Source of the DNA: Protopterus annectens
Taxonomy: Eukaryota; Chordata; Ceratodontiformes; Protopteridae
DNA: 64,000 nucleotides
Direction of reading: 5' to 3'
NCBI RefSeq assembly: GCF_019279795.1
Contig: NC_056725.1
Coordinates: forward strand, 1,071,955,413 to 1,072,019,412
Shown here: piece by piece, positions 12,615 to 24,056 of the stretch
Numbering within the stretch: the stretch's first letter is position 1
Layout of the letters: each line of letters starts with the position of its first letter
The notes under the pieces: model-generated
What the model was told of the DNA's origin: nothing
Seen by the model: the letters and a program-made list of their open reading frames with translations, nothing else
Databases searched by the model: none
Position numbers and translations under genes: made by a program

Positions 12615-15216
12615 TTATTTATTGTGATGAAAAGGTTTAGATCCCTGGAGCGTGTGGCTCTGATGGATTGGGAGCATGTCCAACAGCTCTGGGTTTGACA
12701 TGGCCTTGTATGTTAAGCAAAGATTGCCTCTGAGTAGACGATATGCAACAGAGTATAGCTGGAGTTTTTTAAGAAGGTCAGCATAGGGCATCTGCTTTAG
12801 GCCTGTGATTCTTTTAGTGAGGTATTTCTGCAGCCTTTCCAGTTGTTGCATATGTCTTGAGTGGTACATACCAAATGGGGCATTGTATTCTATAATGGGT
12901 CTAATGAGGGATGAGTACAATGGGACAATGACCTCCTTTTTTCTGGATGAAAAGCCCTTAGTGATGAGGTGTGCCACATAGAAGGATTTCCTGACTGTTG
13001 TGGTGATGTGGTTATTGAAGGTGGGACCACTGTCCACCTGTGTCCCTAAGTCTCTTATCACACTTCCGGTGTTTAGTGTACTGCCACCTATGTGGGAATT
13101 CACGGGTACATGTTTTTTCCCAAAGGGGATAACTATACATTTCTTGACATTGAGCTTGAGCCCATGGCATTGGCAGCAATTATCTGTTTCTGTAAGGCCC
13201 TTTTTTAGAGTATCCACATCATTTGGGGATTCAATAATGGCTCCCAGTTTGTAGTCATCTGCGAACTTTGTTAGCCAGAGTCCCTTAGTGCTGGCCTGCA
13301 CTTCAGAGAAGTAGATGCCAAACAAGAGCGATCCCAGGACTGAATGCTGAGGTACTCCACTTGTCACTTGTCTGGAGATGGATTTGGAGTCAGCTATTTT
13401 TACAGTGTGGATTCTGCCAGTAAGCCAGTTGGCAACCCATCGAGTGATGTAGGGATTAATGCCCAGCTTAGTAAGTTTATCTATGATTCCAGAGTGGAGG
13501 ATGGTGTCATAGGCCTTGGTGAGGTCCAGATATGCTGTGTGGACCTCCTTACTCTTATCCATGGCTCTGGAGACTAATTTGAAGAAGTCAATCAAGTTCA
13601 GAAGACAAGATTGGCCCTTCACAAACACAAACTGGGTGGGGTCCAGTGTTTGAAGGTTGCCAATGTCTTTGTTTATAAGTTCCATGATAATACGTTCCAT
13701 GGCCTTACAGATCAGGCTCATCAGACTGATGGGGCGGTAGTTTCCGGGATCCAAGGTGGATCCCCCCTTGTGGAGTGGTATAACTGTAGCTGTGCGCCAC
13801 TCAGTGGGCATGACGCCTGAGGTGATGGTATAATTAAACATGACACTTAAGTGAGATGCCAGTTCACTTTGTAGTTCAAGTAGTACATAGCCCGGGATGT
13901 CATCTGGTCCCATGGATGCTGTATTCTTAGCTTTGGAGAGTGCGTTTCTTACCTGTGTGGCCTATTACCGGTATTTGGCAATCTTCCGATATTAAGATGG
14001 GCCATTTAGAGTGTGAGGGGGGGTAAAGTTGGCACTGAATTGATCTGACAGGATATTCGCAATATCCTTGGGATCAATATATTTAAAGCCATTCTGTTGT
14101 AGCTCAGAGCAGATCTGAGCATTGCCATTTAGATTCTTGACATAGTTATAGAATGTGTTGTGGTTGTCTTTGGAATATTTGACAATTTTATTTTCATAAC
14201 TAGCTTTGGAGGATTTTATGAGGAATCTCAGCTTCTTACTGAGGCTGGTAAGGGAGATTTTTGCATCCTGGGATTTTCCTCTTTTCTGCAACAGTTTCTT
14301 CCTTTTGTTGTAAAGTTTGTTTATGGCAGGGGACCACCAGATTGGCTTCCTTTTTTTGGAGGAAAGCATCTTGATTCTGTTTGGGATAGCATGATTCATG
14401 CATGAGTGGATGTGCTCGTACAGTACCTTAGTGTAGGACTCAGCAGTCAAACTTTCAGTTCCTGTCTGAATGGGTGTCATGACGTTTGTCACTTCTGACT
14501 TGAGTAGCATGAAAATGGCTTTGGAGAAGTTTTTTATGGAGGTTTCCTTATGGGGTGGGATGTGGATGTTAAGGGTGATTAGCTTATGGGTTGACCTGAC
14601 CAACGAGGGGGTGACCATAGGTGTGGAGCATCGATTTCCCATGTTGGTAATGACCAGGTCTAGGATATTGGAGCCCCTGGTGGGACTATGGATTAGTTGA
14701 TCCAGGGCGTTGGAATTTATGAATTCCAAGAACCGTTGGGCAAAGTGTTGGTACTCGAGTAGTTTTCCCAGTTAATGGCAGGGCAGTTGAAATCACCCAG
14801 TATTAGAGTATTTTGTTGTATCTTAATATTTTCCAGTATGTTTAGAAAGGTATAGTGAGAATCTTGGGACATGGTGGGAGATCTGTAACAACTTACAATT
14901 TGGATTGCACTTTTACCTAGTGTTAGCTGCACCTGGCAAATTTCAGATGCATTGTGTTGGGCAACTAGCCTGGAGGTGTGAATATCCTTGCTGAATATGG
15001 ACACTCCCCCACCTTTAGTGTTTCGGTCTTGATTTGGTGGCCGAAAAGTATAGTAAGAGTTATAGCCTGGTATTGCAGGGTGCTCTCTCGAGCCTTGAAC
15101 CAGGTCTCAGTTACTGCACAGATATCGATGTTCTCCATTTTTAAGAGTGCCTTTAGAGAGTGCATTTTGAGGTTTAGACTTCTAGCATTGAGTAGCATTA
15201 CCTTCAGATTTTGCAT
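12615..15216 (-). pseudogene. CR1-B ORF2: AP endonuclease + reverse transcriptase, frameshifted
   Basis: This protein would nick target DNA and prime reverse transcription. The coding order on the minus strand is: start with NARSLNLKM and TETWF (15216-15060); a second frame with SCYRSP-like and GDFNCPAINW (14960-14740); the endonuclease end and linker (14729-13992) with DLVITN; then the RT block (13913-12615). The RT has PGNYRPISLMS, YLDLTKAYDTI, SGVPQHSVLG, the catalytic FADDYKLG (about 13250) and LGTQVDS. At least three frame breaks separate the pieces, and about 80 bp around 13.92-13.99 kb is out of frame. The RT half is one 432-codon run, so decay is moderate. Confidence 0.88.
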
Positions 15217-15227
15217 GCTTGTACCTG

Positions 15228-16205
15228 TTACAGTGGTGGTTTTGTCCTTTGAACTTTGCCTAAAAAAGGCACTATAGGGGTGGCAAGAGCCTTAGCCAGT
15301 AACCTGAATCCCAGGGGCAACAGGTGCAGACCATCTCTAAAAAAGAATTGTGGTCTGACGATCATGTCATCCCAGGTAGACTGATACTGGATCCCCTTTG
15401 AATAACACCAGAATCTTAGCCAATTGTTGAAGTCAATAATTTTGTCCTTATATTGTGGTATCATTCTGGGCGAAGGCAGGATGCTACTCAGGGCTAGGGT
15501 CATACCTGCCTGGGCCACATGATCTGAGAGCTCTTCCATATCTCTTTTCATGTAGTCCAGGGAGGTATGTCTCAAGTCATTCACTGCAACATGGACAATG
15601 ACAGTGCCATATTTGTACTTGTTGTGGAGTAACTTGAGTGCATGCATTATGTGATGGATCCTGGCACCCGACAGGCAGTTGACTGTAATTTTCGCTTTGT
15701 TCAGCCTGGTGAGTGGAACATCTGTGTGCCTGATTATAGAGTCACCTATGGCTAAATTGTTACATACGTTGTCTTGCCTTAGGGGCTCTTGCTGGGTGGC
15801 ATACTGGTGTTGTGAGCAATGTGACACTTTGGTTGTGATTGGTGTTTGTTTGCGTTTCAGCTTCGGAGGTCCTTGTTGCTTGGGCAGGTTACAGTTATGG
15901 GCCTACGCATATGTGGATTTAGTGTTACTATGTGTGGGTGTTGGTGGTGTGGGTTTAGAAGGGTTATGTGTTGCTTGAGGTGTAGTGAAGGTGTTAACCT
16001 TCCCCTCTTGACTGTCTAGCATAATCTTGGGTGGAGAGAGCTTTGCTTCCAGATTGGCTATGTAAGTGCATCTCTCACAGGTTGTAGTGTTGGGTGGTAG
16101 GAAGAGAGGGTTGTCTGTGCACATGAGGCAATTGCTGCATTGCTCCAGTATGCCCAGATTCACCAGGTGGACAGGAGAAATCACCAGAAGCTGACCCTTG
16201 GACAT
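15228..16205 (-). pseudogene. CR1-B ORF1: zinc-finger + SGNH-type esterase
   Basis: The N-terminal part (16205-15903) starts MSKGQ and carries CSNC...CERC, a paired-cysteine finger. The C-terminal part (15827-15228, 199 codons) is an esterase/SGNH hydrolase-like domain: GDSIIR (nucleophile Ser block), VHVAVNDLRHT (block III-like), and DGLHLLPLGFRLLA (the Asp/His block). A zinc finger joined to an esterase is the known ORF1 layout of CR1 elements. The two parts lie in different frames, with the join around 15.83-15.90 kb, so this copy is broken. ORF1 ends FLGKVQRTKP, just before the ORF2 start. Confidence 0.82.
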
Positions 16206-18203
16206 GCCAGGTTTGTGCTTTTTTTGTAAAGTACAGGAGCTGTTTTCCCTTACCTTAGCAAGGTACTTTGCAATTATAGGCTGTTTAGTGCCTAGGATTA
16301 ATTTTCCTTATTAACAAGGAAAGCTGATTGCTTCTATCAGTTTAAGGCTTCCTAGTGCTTTCCAGCAGGTATTAGAGCAAGTGCTAGTAACAGGGATGCT
16401 TAAAAATAAGATGAAAAAAATGGTTTATCCTAAACACTGCATTGTACACTAGAGAAGTTAGATGTGAAAGTAGGTAATTTATGTTTTACCTGTCTAAAAA
16501 GTTAAGCTTTAGTGGTGAGTCACTATTTTTAAAACAGCAAGATAGATTGAAATGAGGTCGTCACTTTTGTATTGTATTACGGTAGGATGGCCAATAAATT
16601 TAAACAGTTGAAGGGGAGTGATTTCACAAAATGACAATTTTGTGCTTACTCACACAAGCCAGTGAATGCAGAGAGGAAATAAGATATATGGTCAAATTAG
16701 CATAAGTGGCAGGCAACTAGAATGACAGTGGTATTTAAGAACACAACAGTGACAGGGTGGGAGGGTGGGAAAATAAATTCTACCTGACTCACAAGAGACA
16801 GAGCTGTGGTCTCTTTTGAAGTTTTAATATGCAGTTAAAAGCAGAATACAAGTAAAACACAAGGTAAAGAAAACAGATCACAGTATTCAAAATATAAAAA
16901 GGCAATAAAGTAATACAAAATACAGCAACTAAAAAGCAAACTAACCTTTCCTTCACAGCAAGGTGTAGCAGAGTCTGGGTGAGCCTTTCTAATAAAGCTG
17001 TTGCAATTCTGGCTTTGTAACTTATTTCTGTTGTGGCATTACCAGGAACATATTCAGTGATGCCAACTGCTGTAGCCTCATTGTATTGTGACATTACAAA
17101 ATAGGTTTTCAGTGGTGCTGAATGTTCCAGCCTCATACTATTGTGACTCCAGCTGACCTATGTTCAGTGATGTAGAGTGTGTCATCTATGATGTTTAATG
17201 ATATTATTAGACAAATGTTCAATATCTGTTAGTGTTCTAGCCTTATTTTTTGTGGCATTACCAGAAATATATTCACTGATCCTCACCAGTTATTTAACCT
17301 GATTGTGTTGTGACATTCAGTGATTTCGAATGCTCTGACCTCATTTAATTGTAAAATTTTTGGGCACATGTTCAGTAATTCATGGCATTCTAAATTCATT
17401 GTTTTCTGACATAATCAGACACATCACTATTGTTGCTAAGTGCTCTAACTTCATTGTGCTATAACGTCTAGATGGGTGCTCATTACAGCTGAATGCCCTA
17501 ACATCACTGTGTTATGACATCATCAGACACCAGGCACATCTTCAGTGATGTCCTGACTTCACTATGTTATGATAGCATCAGTACATTACTTTATGCCGAC
17601 CATTCTAATCTCATTATTTTATGACATTGAAATACACATGTTCAGTAAAGCTCAGTGTGTAAATCTCATTTTGTTATGACATTATCAATCACATATTGAT
17701 TGATGTTGAGTGCTTTTATTCCATTGTTTTATGACAGCAGCAAGCACGTTCAGTGACTTCATAGTGTTATGACTATATTGGACATATTTATGCTGTGTAT
17801 TCTTATCTTTTTGTTTTATGAAATTACCATGTAGATATTTAGTTTTGTTGGGTGTTCTAACCTTAGTGAGATATTATATTGTTTAGTTGTGCTGCGTCTT
17901 CCAACCGTATTACATTATGATGTTGTGGGATCCATCTAGTGTTGCTATATTCTCTAACCTTATCGTTTGATGATATTATCTGATGCTTACTAAGTGATGA
18001 CGGGTTTTCTAACCTGTTTGTGTTATGACATTGTAATATGCTTATTCAGTAACACTGGGTGACGTAACCCCACTATGTGGTGATATCATCATTTATATTG
18101 TTAGTAGTACTAAGTGTTAGATTCTCCTTTTGTTAAGACATTAAAATACATGTCTTCAGTGATGCTAGATGTTGTGAATTTCTGGTGTTATGAAATCATT
18201 GGC

Positions 18204-18216
18204 ACATTTTAGTGAT
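18204..18216 (+). repeat. Candidate target duplication, left copy (PLE-1)
   Basis: ACATTTTAGTGAT here is repeated exactly at 20492-20504, immediately outside the PLE. The host satellite consensus at this place is ACATGTTCAGTGAT, so the match includes differences from consensus shared by both copies. Confidence 0.7.
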
Positions 18217-18480
18217 ATAGAAATGAATTAAGGACCGGTGAAGTAAGCTCCTCCAAATAAAAATGAACTGAAAAAACACAAGAAGAGGTTACAAACACAG
18301 CCAAAAGTTGATAAAAGCATTTAATAAAGTCAGAGCTTTCTAATCTTAACAGATGCTTCCTCAAACTTTAAATGAAACACCATAAGAAACAGCATGATTT
18401 ATACTCTCAGTGAATCACTGATAGCCATGTGAATTAATTAACATTCATGACATCTTAAGATAACAAAAAATCCTAAAAAA

Positions 18481-18482
<2 letters not shown>

Positions 18483-18541
<59 letters not shown>
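18483..18541. repeat. (TA)n inside PLE-1 left arm
   Basis: About 59 bp of pure TA. The corresponding site in the right arm (about 20330-20340) has only about 9-10 bp, so the tract differs between arms that were copies of one template. Confidence 0.93.
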
Positions 18542-18544
<3 letters not shown>

Positions 18545-18839
18545 ATGTATCTAATACATAAAAACACTATTCTGGATCAAGTTACTACGTAATATACTAT
18601 ATTAAACACATTTAAAATTAACATTCAGAACTATAACAAATGAAACAAATACAATTTCAAATCACAAAGGCATCCCCCAAACCAAGGCTCTGACTAAATG
18701 TAGAGACATTAATATCCAGTAACTATTAAAAATTGAGGTTAATAAAACAACATGTCTAGAAACATGTAGTCTGATAATATATCCACTAACCTAACGTTTC
18801 AGTTGTCTTTCTAATAAAAAAGGTTTTAGCACTACTTTA

Positions 18840-19700
18840 TCATTCAATCCTAATAATCCATTTCATTTCTCTTTGTTTTGTAAGATTCTTTATATTACCT
18901 AGCCCATTGTTGTGATGATCAAGCTACTTCCATGATTAAGGATATGCTGTGCTAGAGCATTCCCCTCATCTTCCCTATTTATGGCATAAATATGTTTTCT
19001 AACTCTCTCCCTCAGTGTACGGTTTGTCTTCCCTATATAAAAAGCAAAACATTTGGCGCACAAAGCTAAATATATCACTCTCTCGTCTTGCAATCAGCAT
19101 AATGCTTAAATATATAAGTTATGTTTGTAGTGGGATGAATGAACTTATTATTATTATTATTACACATATATGAGCAATGATTACAGTATCTGCAACCAAA
19201 TATACCTTGTCGCTGTGATCGTACGGACTTAGTTTGAACATTGCCATCATTGTAACATAAAAGTCTCTTAAGGGACTTACTATTGCGATAAGAGAAACTA
19301 GGTTGATTTCTGACTATGTTTCTCAATTTCTCATCAGAAGTAAGTATTTGCCAATTTTTATTATTAACCTGAAGCAATGCTTTATTATTATTAGTACAGG
19401 TTAGAACCATTCTGCACTTCTGAGTTGTAGCTGATGTAACCAATGGAGGATCAGCCAATCATCTCTATTATGATTTCTAAAATAGGGTCTCCCTTTTTTA
19501 GTTCTATCTGTAAAGTCAGGTTTACTAAGTTGTTCACATTCATAGACTTTATAGCCTCTAGCTATAAACTCCTCTTGTAAAGTAACTAATACTTTCTCAC
19601 AGTTTGTGTCTAAGCTAGTGAGCCTAGAGACTCTAAGACCTTGACTCTGTACAATGCATTTATAAATGTGCCTGGGATGCATGCTTTGTCTATGCCAAAC
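18840..19700 (-). pseudogene. PLE-1 thumb, Cys linker and GIY-YIG endonuclease
   Basis: On the minus strand, about 19640-19540 encodes SQGLRVSRLTSLDTNCEK and then EEFIARGY, the RT thumb. The region 19458-19075 contains CRYCNHCSYMC, a Cys-rich linker like that upstream of the endonuclease in EN+ PLEs. The region 19093-18899 gives VIYLALCAKCFAFYIGKTN plus R-x3-H, the GIY-YIG nuclease core with the usual VIYL and FYIGKT signatures. Frameshifts separate the segments. A partial second copy of the nuclease is on the opposite strand at 19723-20085. Confidence 0.8.
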
Positions 19701-19722
19701 ATAACTTATATATTTAAGCATT

Positions 19723-20085
19723 ATGCTGATTGCAAGAACAAGAGATGTGATATATTTAGCTTTGTGCACCAAATGTTTTGCTTTTTATATAAGGAAGACA
19801 AACGGTACACTGAGGGAGAGAGTTACAGATCATATGTATGCTATAAAGAGGGAAGATGAGGGGAATGCTCTAGCACAACATATCCTAAATCATAGAAGTA
19901 GCCATAAATTTCTATTTTTGGTGCTTGAGCTTGTTCATCATAACAATAGGTTAGGTAATATCAAGAATCTTATAGAACAAAGAGAAACAAAATGGATTAT
20001 TAGAATGCAAGCCGACAATGGGTTTGGACTGAATGATAAAGTAGTGCTAAAACCTTTTTTATTAGAAAGACCTCTGAAACATTAG
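19723..20085 (+). pseudogene. Inverted copy of the PLE-1 GIY-YIG endonuclease
   Basis: A 120-codon open frame begins in the linker and runs through VIYLALCTKCFAFYIRKTNG. The key G of YIGKT is replaced by R (YIRKT), which would probably damage the nuclease. It continues RERV.DH and ALAQHILNHRS, then a C-terminal tail ending in LKH. It is the inverted arm of the element, not an independent gene. It extends further downstream than the opposite-strand copy, showing what that copy lost. Confidence 0.75.
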
Positions 20086-20491
20086 GTTAGTGGATATATT
20101 ATCAGGCTACATGTTTTTAGACATGTTTTATTAACATCAGGTTTTAATAGTTACTAGATGTTAATGTCTCTGCATTTAGTCAGAGCCTTGGTTTGGGGCA
20201 TGCCTTTGCAATTTGAAATTGTATTTGTTTCATTTGTTATAGTTCTAAACATTCATTTTAAATGTGTTGAATATAGTATATTATGTAGTAACTTGATCTA
20301 GAATAGTGTTTTTATATATTAGATACATTACTATATATATTTTTTAGGATGTTTTGTTATCTTAAGATGTCATGAATATTAATGAATTCACATGACTATC
20401 AGTGATTCACTGAGAGTATAAATCATGTTGTTTCTTATGGTGTTTCATTTAAAGTCTGAGGAAACGTCTGTTAAGATGTGCTTTTCAGTTG

Positions 20492-20504
20492 ACATTTTAG
20501 TGAT
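20492..20504 (+). repeat. Candidate target duplication, right copy (PLE-1)
   Basis: ACATTTTAGTGAT, identical to 18204-18216. Confidence 0.7.
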
Positions 20505-21116
20505 CATGAGTTTTGTAAAATCATTGTTTATGACATCATTAGACACATGTTTATTGGTTGTGGGTATTCTAACCTGCTTGTAATATGACATCATAAAACA
20601 TATTTTTAGTGAATGAGTGTTTCAACCTCAAAGGAGAATGGCTGGATACATTCAGTGTTGCTGAGTGTTCAAAGCATATTGCTTTATTACAGTATCCAAT
20701 ATATGCTAATGATGCTGTGTCTTCCAACCTCATTATGTTATCAAATTACCAGACACATATTTGGTGATTCTGAGTGTTCTAACCAACTGTGTTCTGACAT
20801 TACCAGATGTATATTCTGAATGGTTAGGTGGTCCAACCGCAGTGTTTTTTATCATTAACAGATGTGCAACTATGCTGGGGGTTGTAACCTCACTGCTTTA
20901 TAACATCAAGCTATACATGTTCAGTGATTCTGTGTGGGCTAACCTCATTGTCTTATGACACAAGCAGGTATATATGCAGTTATGCTGGGTATTCCCAACA
21001 CATTCTGACTAGACATTGCACAACACATGCTCAATGCATTTGAGTGATTATTTTCTGACATTACCTTACAGCTGTTTAGAGATGCAAGGTTTCTAACCTT
21101 ATTGTATTATGTCACC

Positions 21117-21890
21117 ACATAGGTTCATAGATGTATACTAAGCTAATGACTACTAGGGCTCTTATTAGCCTTGATGTGCAACTCAAATGAGACCCACACA
21201 TTTCATTTGTATAGAGAATTATTTACTGACTGCATCTGTCCATCAGAAACATAGGGACCAAACTATCTTTGAATTTCCAGTTTCCCATCAGTTGGTCCAA
21301 GTTGTGCTTAAACAGGGTTAGGGAGGAACTCTGCTTCATATGCATAGTAAGTCTGTTGCAGAGTATGGGAATTCTCTGAGAAACATATCTGTCTCTCCAA
21401 CATGGCCTGTTTATGTTGCAAGCAAAATTTAAGTCTTTTAATACAGCAGTTCTGATGCTATTTGTATTCTGAATGTGCAAAAGGTTTATCAGAACAGGGT
21501 CCAGGGATGCCTTGCATACCAGGCAAAGATTGCCTCTCAGAAGTCTGTATGATACATAATAAACAGACAGGGCTTTGAGGTGATCAGTGCAGGACATTGT
21601 GCTTATTGTCTGTATTCTTTTGGTAAGGAACCTTTGTGGACATTCCAGTTACTGCTTGTGTCTGCAGGTACATACCAAAGGGAACATTATACTCTCCATG
21701 ATGAGACTGATGATAGCCCAGTAAAATGGCATGATGACCTCTCTGGATCTAGATGCCCATGCCCTTATTTATAAGTTGAGCAACACAGAAGGATTTTCTT
21801 ACTACCTTGGACAGATGTAGGTCAAAGGCTAGCTTATTATCTACATGAGTTTACAGATCCCTGACTAGTGAATCAACTTTTAGGGGTATT
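21117..21890 (-). mobile_element. CR1-C, segment 1 (3' end and RT C-terminus)
   Basis: Starts at a decayed octamer end (ATAGGTTCATAGATG). The minus frame at 21597-21223 encodes the C-terminus of a CR1 RT protein: YRLLRGNLCLVCKA as in the other copies, then the tail seen in CR1 ORF2. The region 21600-21860 continues upstream RT in broken frames. It is cut by PLE-2 at a duplicated 15-bp site. This copy is more diverged from CR1-B and CR1-E than they are from each other, so it is probably the oldest long CR1 here. Confidence 0.8.
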
Positions 21891-21905
21891 TTATTAATGA
21901 CGTAG
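21891..21905 (+). repeat. 15-bp target duplication, left copy (PLE-2)
   Basis: TTATTAATGACGTAG, exactly repeated at 24042-24056 on the other side of PLE-2. Confidence 0.9.
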
Positions 21906-24041
21906 AAAGTATAGAAATCCAGGAAAGTTTGTTGGCTCACCACAAATTTAATGTATAAAGTTCCACAAAACACGTAAAGCAAACTGGCACAGATAAATAG
22001 ACACTCCACATTAACGCACTTCTCCCAATACGTTTTCGTCATATAACTGACTTCATCAGATAACACTCTAACCCCAACCATTCTTAATATATATATACAC
22101 ACACATTAATTGGTCCAATGAGACAACTGGTAAATTGTCAATCAATACAATTTGAATTTAAAACATTTAAACCATTTTAAATAAAAATAAATTCTGTTAA
22201 AAACTTCTTGTTAAAAACACATAAATTTCCTTACTTTCAATTAGGTTAACATTAAAACAAATATTGTACATTTGCATTGAAATTAATTATAGAATAGTGA
22301 ATGAACATGTAAATGTAGGCATTTTGTTAATTCTACAAGAATATGAAAAAGAAGTGACTATGCCCTCTGGTGGCAAATTATTAAAATTACATACAATAGA
22401 ACAGTTCTTTAGAATTAATCTGTCTCTCACCTTAAAAATCTTCTTAAATATTATCTAAATTTGTATGAAAACTGTTATAATTCAAAAAGTTTACTTCCTT
22501 TACTCATATAAAGTATATGGAAGATCAAAAAGAGAGCGCAATATACAAATGTCTATTTAAACATTAATAACTAATACTTAAATCTATCTTCAAGAGAAGG
22601 CAGATTTGCACCCATTATTATTACAAAAGGGAAAGGAACAGATAATTTAAATGAACCTAGTAAAGTAAATCAACAAGAAAACTTTGACTTAGCTTTAATT
22701 TTAGAATATAATACATTTAACAACAAAATAAGAAGGATTTTTAATAAGGAATGGGATAGGTTTATGGAATTAACAGAACTAGACCTAGGAATCAATAGAA
22801 CACCCAAGGTAGTGTTTAAAAATTCCTTAACTATAAAAAATCTTTTGGAAAATAAATACACTGTGTTATCACAGGATAGAAGGAGAAAGGGAACCTACAA
22901 GTGTGGTAGGTGTGCCCAATGTGTAAATATTTCCAACACTAATAACATTTACATCAATAGTAGAAACAAGACCATAACCAACAACAAGTATTTCTACAAT
23001 TGTGACTCCACAGGTTTAGTCTATATTAGCATGTGTAATGCATGTCAATCCTTCTATATAGGTAAAACTGAGAGGAAATTAAAGAGAAGAATATTTGAGC
23101 ATTTAAATGACATAAAAAATTGTAAAGAAACGAATGCTCTATATAAGCACAGTAGAATGTGTGAGAAAGCCAGTTTCAGTTTTACGGTTTTAGAGCATAT
23201 AGAAAAAGACATAAGAGGAGGGCCCTGGGAAGAAAGGTTAGAATATCGTGAATTGTGGTGGCAAATGTCACTAGAAGCAAACAAAACCCCAGGCCTAAAT
23301 GAATATATTAGTATAGCCCCCATTCTGAAATTAAGAGCAGCAAAATTATGAATAGATTTAAGTATTAGTTATTAATGTTTAAATAGACATTTGTATATTG
23401 CGCTCTCTTTTTGATCTTCCATATACTTTATGTGAGTAAAGGAAGTAAACTTTCTGAATTATAACAGTTTTCATACAAATTTAGATAATATTTAAGAAGA
23501 TTTTTAAGGTGAGAGACAGATTAATTCTGAAGAACTGTTCTATTGTATGTAATTTTAATAATTTGCCACCAGAGGGCATAGTCACTTCTTTTTCATATTC
23601 TTGTAGAATTAACAAAATGCCTACATTTACATGTTCATTCACTATTCTATAATTAATTTCAATGCAAATGTACAATATTTGTTTTAATGTTAACCTAATT
23701 GAAAGTAAGGAAATTTATGTGTTTTTAACAAGAAGTTTTTAACAGAATTTATTTTTATTTAAAATGGTTTAAATGTTTTAAATTCAAATTTTATTGATTG
23801 ACAATTTACCAGTTGTCTCATTGGACCAATTAATGCGTGTGTATATATATATAAAGAATGGTTGGGGTTAGAGTGTTATCTGATGAAGTCAGTTATGTTA
23901 ATGTGGAGTGTCTATTTATCTGTGCCAGTTTGCTTTACGTGTTTTGTGGAACTTTATGCATTAAATTTGTGGTGAGCCAACAAACTTTCCTGGATTTCTA
24001 TACTTTCTTGGATTTTGTAGTTGAGCGGCGCTTTGTACTAC
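21906..24041 (+). mobile_element. Penelope-like element PLE-2 with long inverted arms
   Basis: The left arm 21906-22592 and right arm 23350-24007 are near-identical inverted copies; both encode the same chance 64-codon frame on opposite strands. The right arm has about 34 bp extra at the outer end and lacks about 27 bp near 22010-22040 of the left. The centre 22593-23351 is coding. The perfect 15-bp duplication and near-identical arms indicate a fairly recent insertion into the older CR1-C. Confidence 0.9.
22593..23351 (+). CDS. 5'-truncated PLE protein: linker and GIY-YIG endonuclease
   Basis: The reading frame is open from the arm junction at 22593 to the stop at 23349-23351; the first ATG inside it is at 22764 (195 codons). 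In that numbering, KCGRCAQC at 46-53 with a further Cys at 80 forms the Cys-rich linker. LVYISMCNACQSFYIGKTE at about 85-103 is the GIY-YIG core, followed by RRIFEH at 108-113 and a conserved-looking N-x-L-Y-K-H segment. The C-terminal part ends KLRAAKL. The RT is missing, so it cannot retrotranspose alone. The endonuclease frame is intact, unlike PLE-1. Confidence 0.85.
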   Translation, partial: REGRFAPIIITKGKGTDNLNEPSKVNQQENFDLALILEYNTFNNKIRRIFNKEWDRFMELTELDLGINRTPKVVFKNSLTIKNLLENKYTVLSQDRRRKGTYKCGRCAQCVNISNTNNIYINSRNKTITNNKYFYNCDSTGLVYISMCNACQSFYIGKTERKLKRRIFEHLNDIKNCKETNALYKHSRMCEKASFSFTVLEHIEKDIRGGPWEERLEYRELWWQMSLEANKTPGLNEYISIAPILKLRAAKL

Positions 24042-24056
24042 TTATTAATGACGTAG
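24042..24056 (+). repeat. 15-bp target duplication, right copy (PLE-2)
   Basis: TTATTAATGACGTAG, identical to 21891-21905. Confidence 0.9.

Larger units (their letters stand above)
12331..17018 (-). mobile_element. Near full-length CR1 LINE (CR1-B)
   Basis: The 3' octamer end is at 12331. A ~280-bp 3' UTR is followed by an ORF2 remnant (12615-15216), ORF1 (15228-16205) and ~0.8 kb of 5' region ending where satellite sequence resumes near 17018. The 5' limit rests only on satellite resumption. No clear target duplication was found. The order ORF1 then ORF2, with stop and start about 12 bp apart, is as expected for CR1. Confidence 0.85.
18217..20491 (-). mobile_element. Penelope-like element PLE-1 with inverted arms
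   Basis: Bounded by 13-bp direct repeats. The left arm (about 18340-19118) and right arm (about 19701-20490) are inverted copies of each other and include the GIY-YIG coding end and 3' UTR in both orientations. About 580 bp of unpaired centre (19119-19700) holds the thumb and linker coding region on the minus strand. Inverted partial copies at one end are a known property of PLE insertions. No full RT core is present. Confidence 0.82.

Noticed and set aside
13000-15277. Several 70-100-codon plus-strand frames across CR1-B
   Set aside because: They are opposite-strand shadows of the CR1 ORF1 and ORF2 motifs.
22264-23675. Identical 64-codon frames on both strands as a duplicated small gene
   Set aside because: They lie in the inverted arms of PLE-2 and are identical only because the arms are; no conserved motif.
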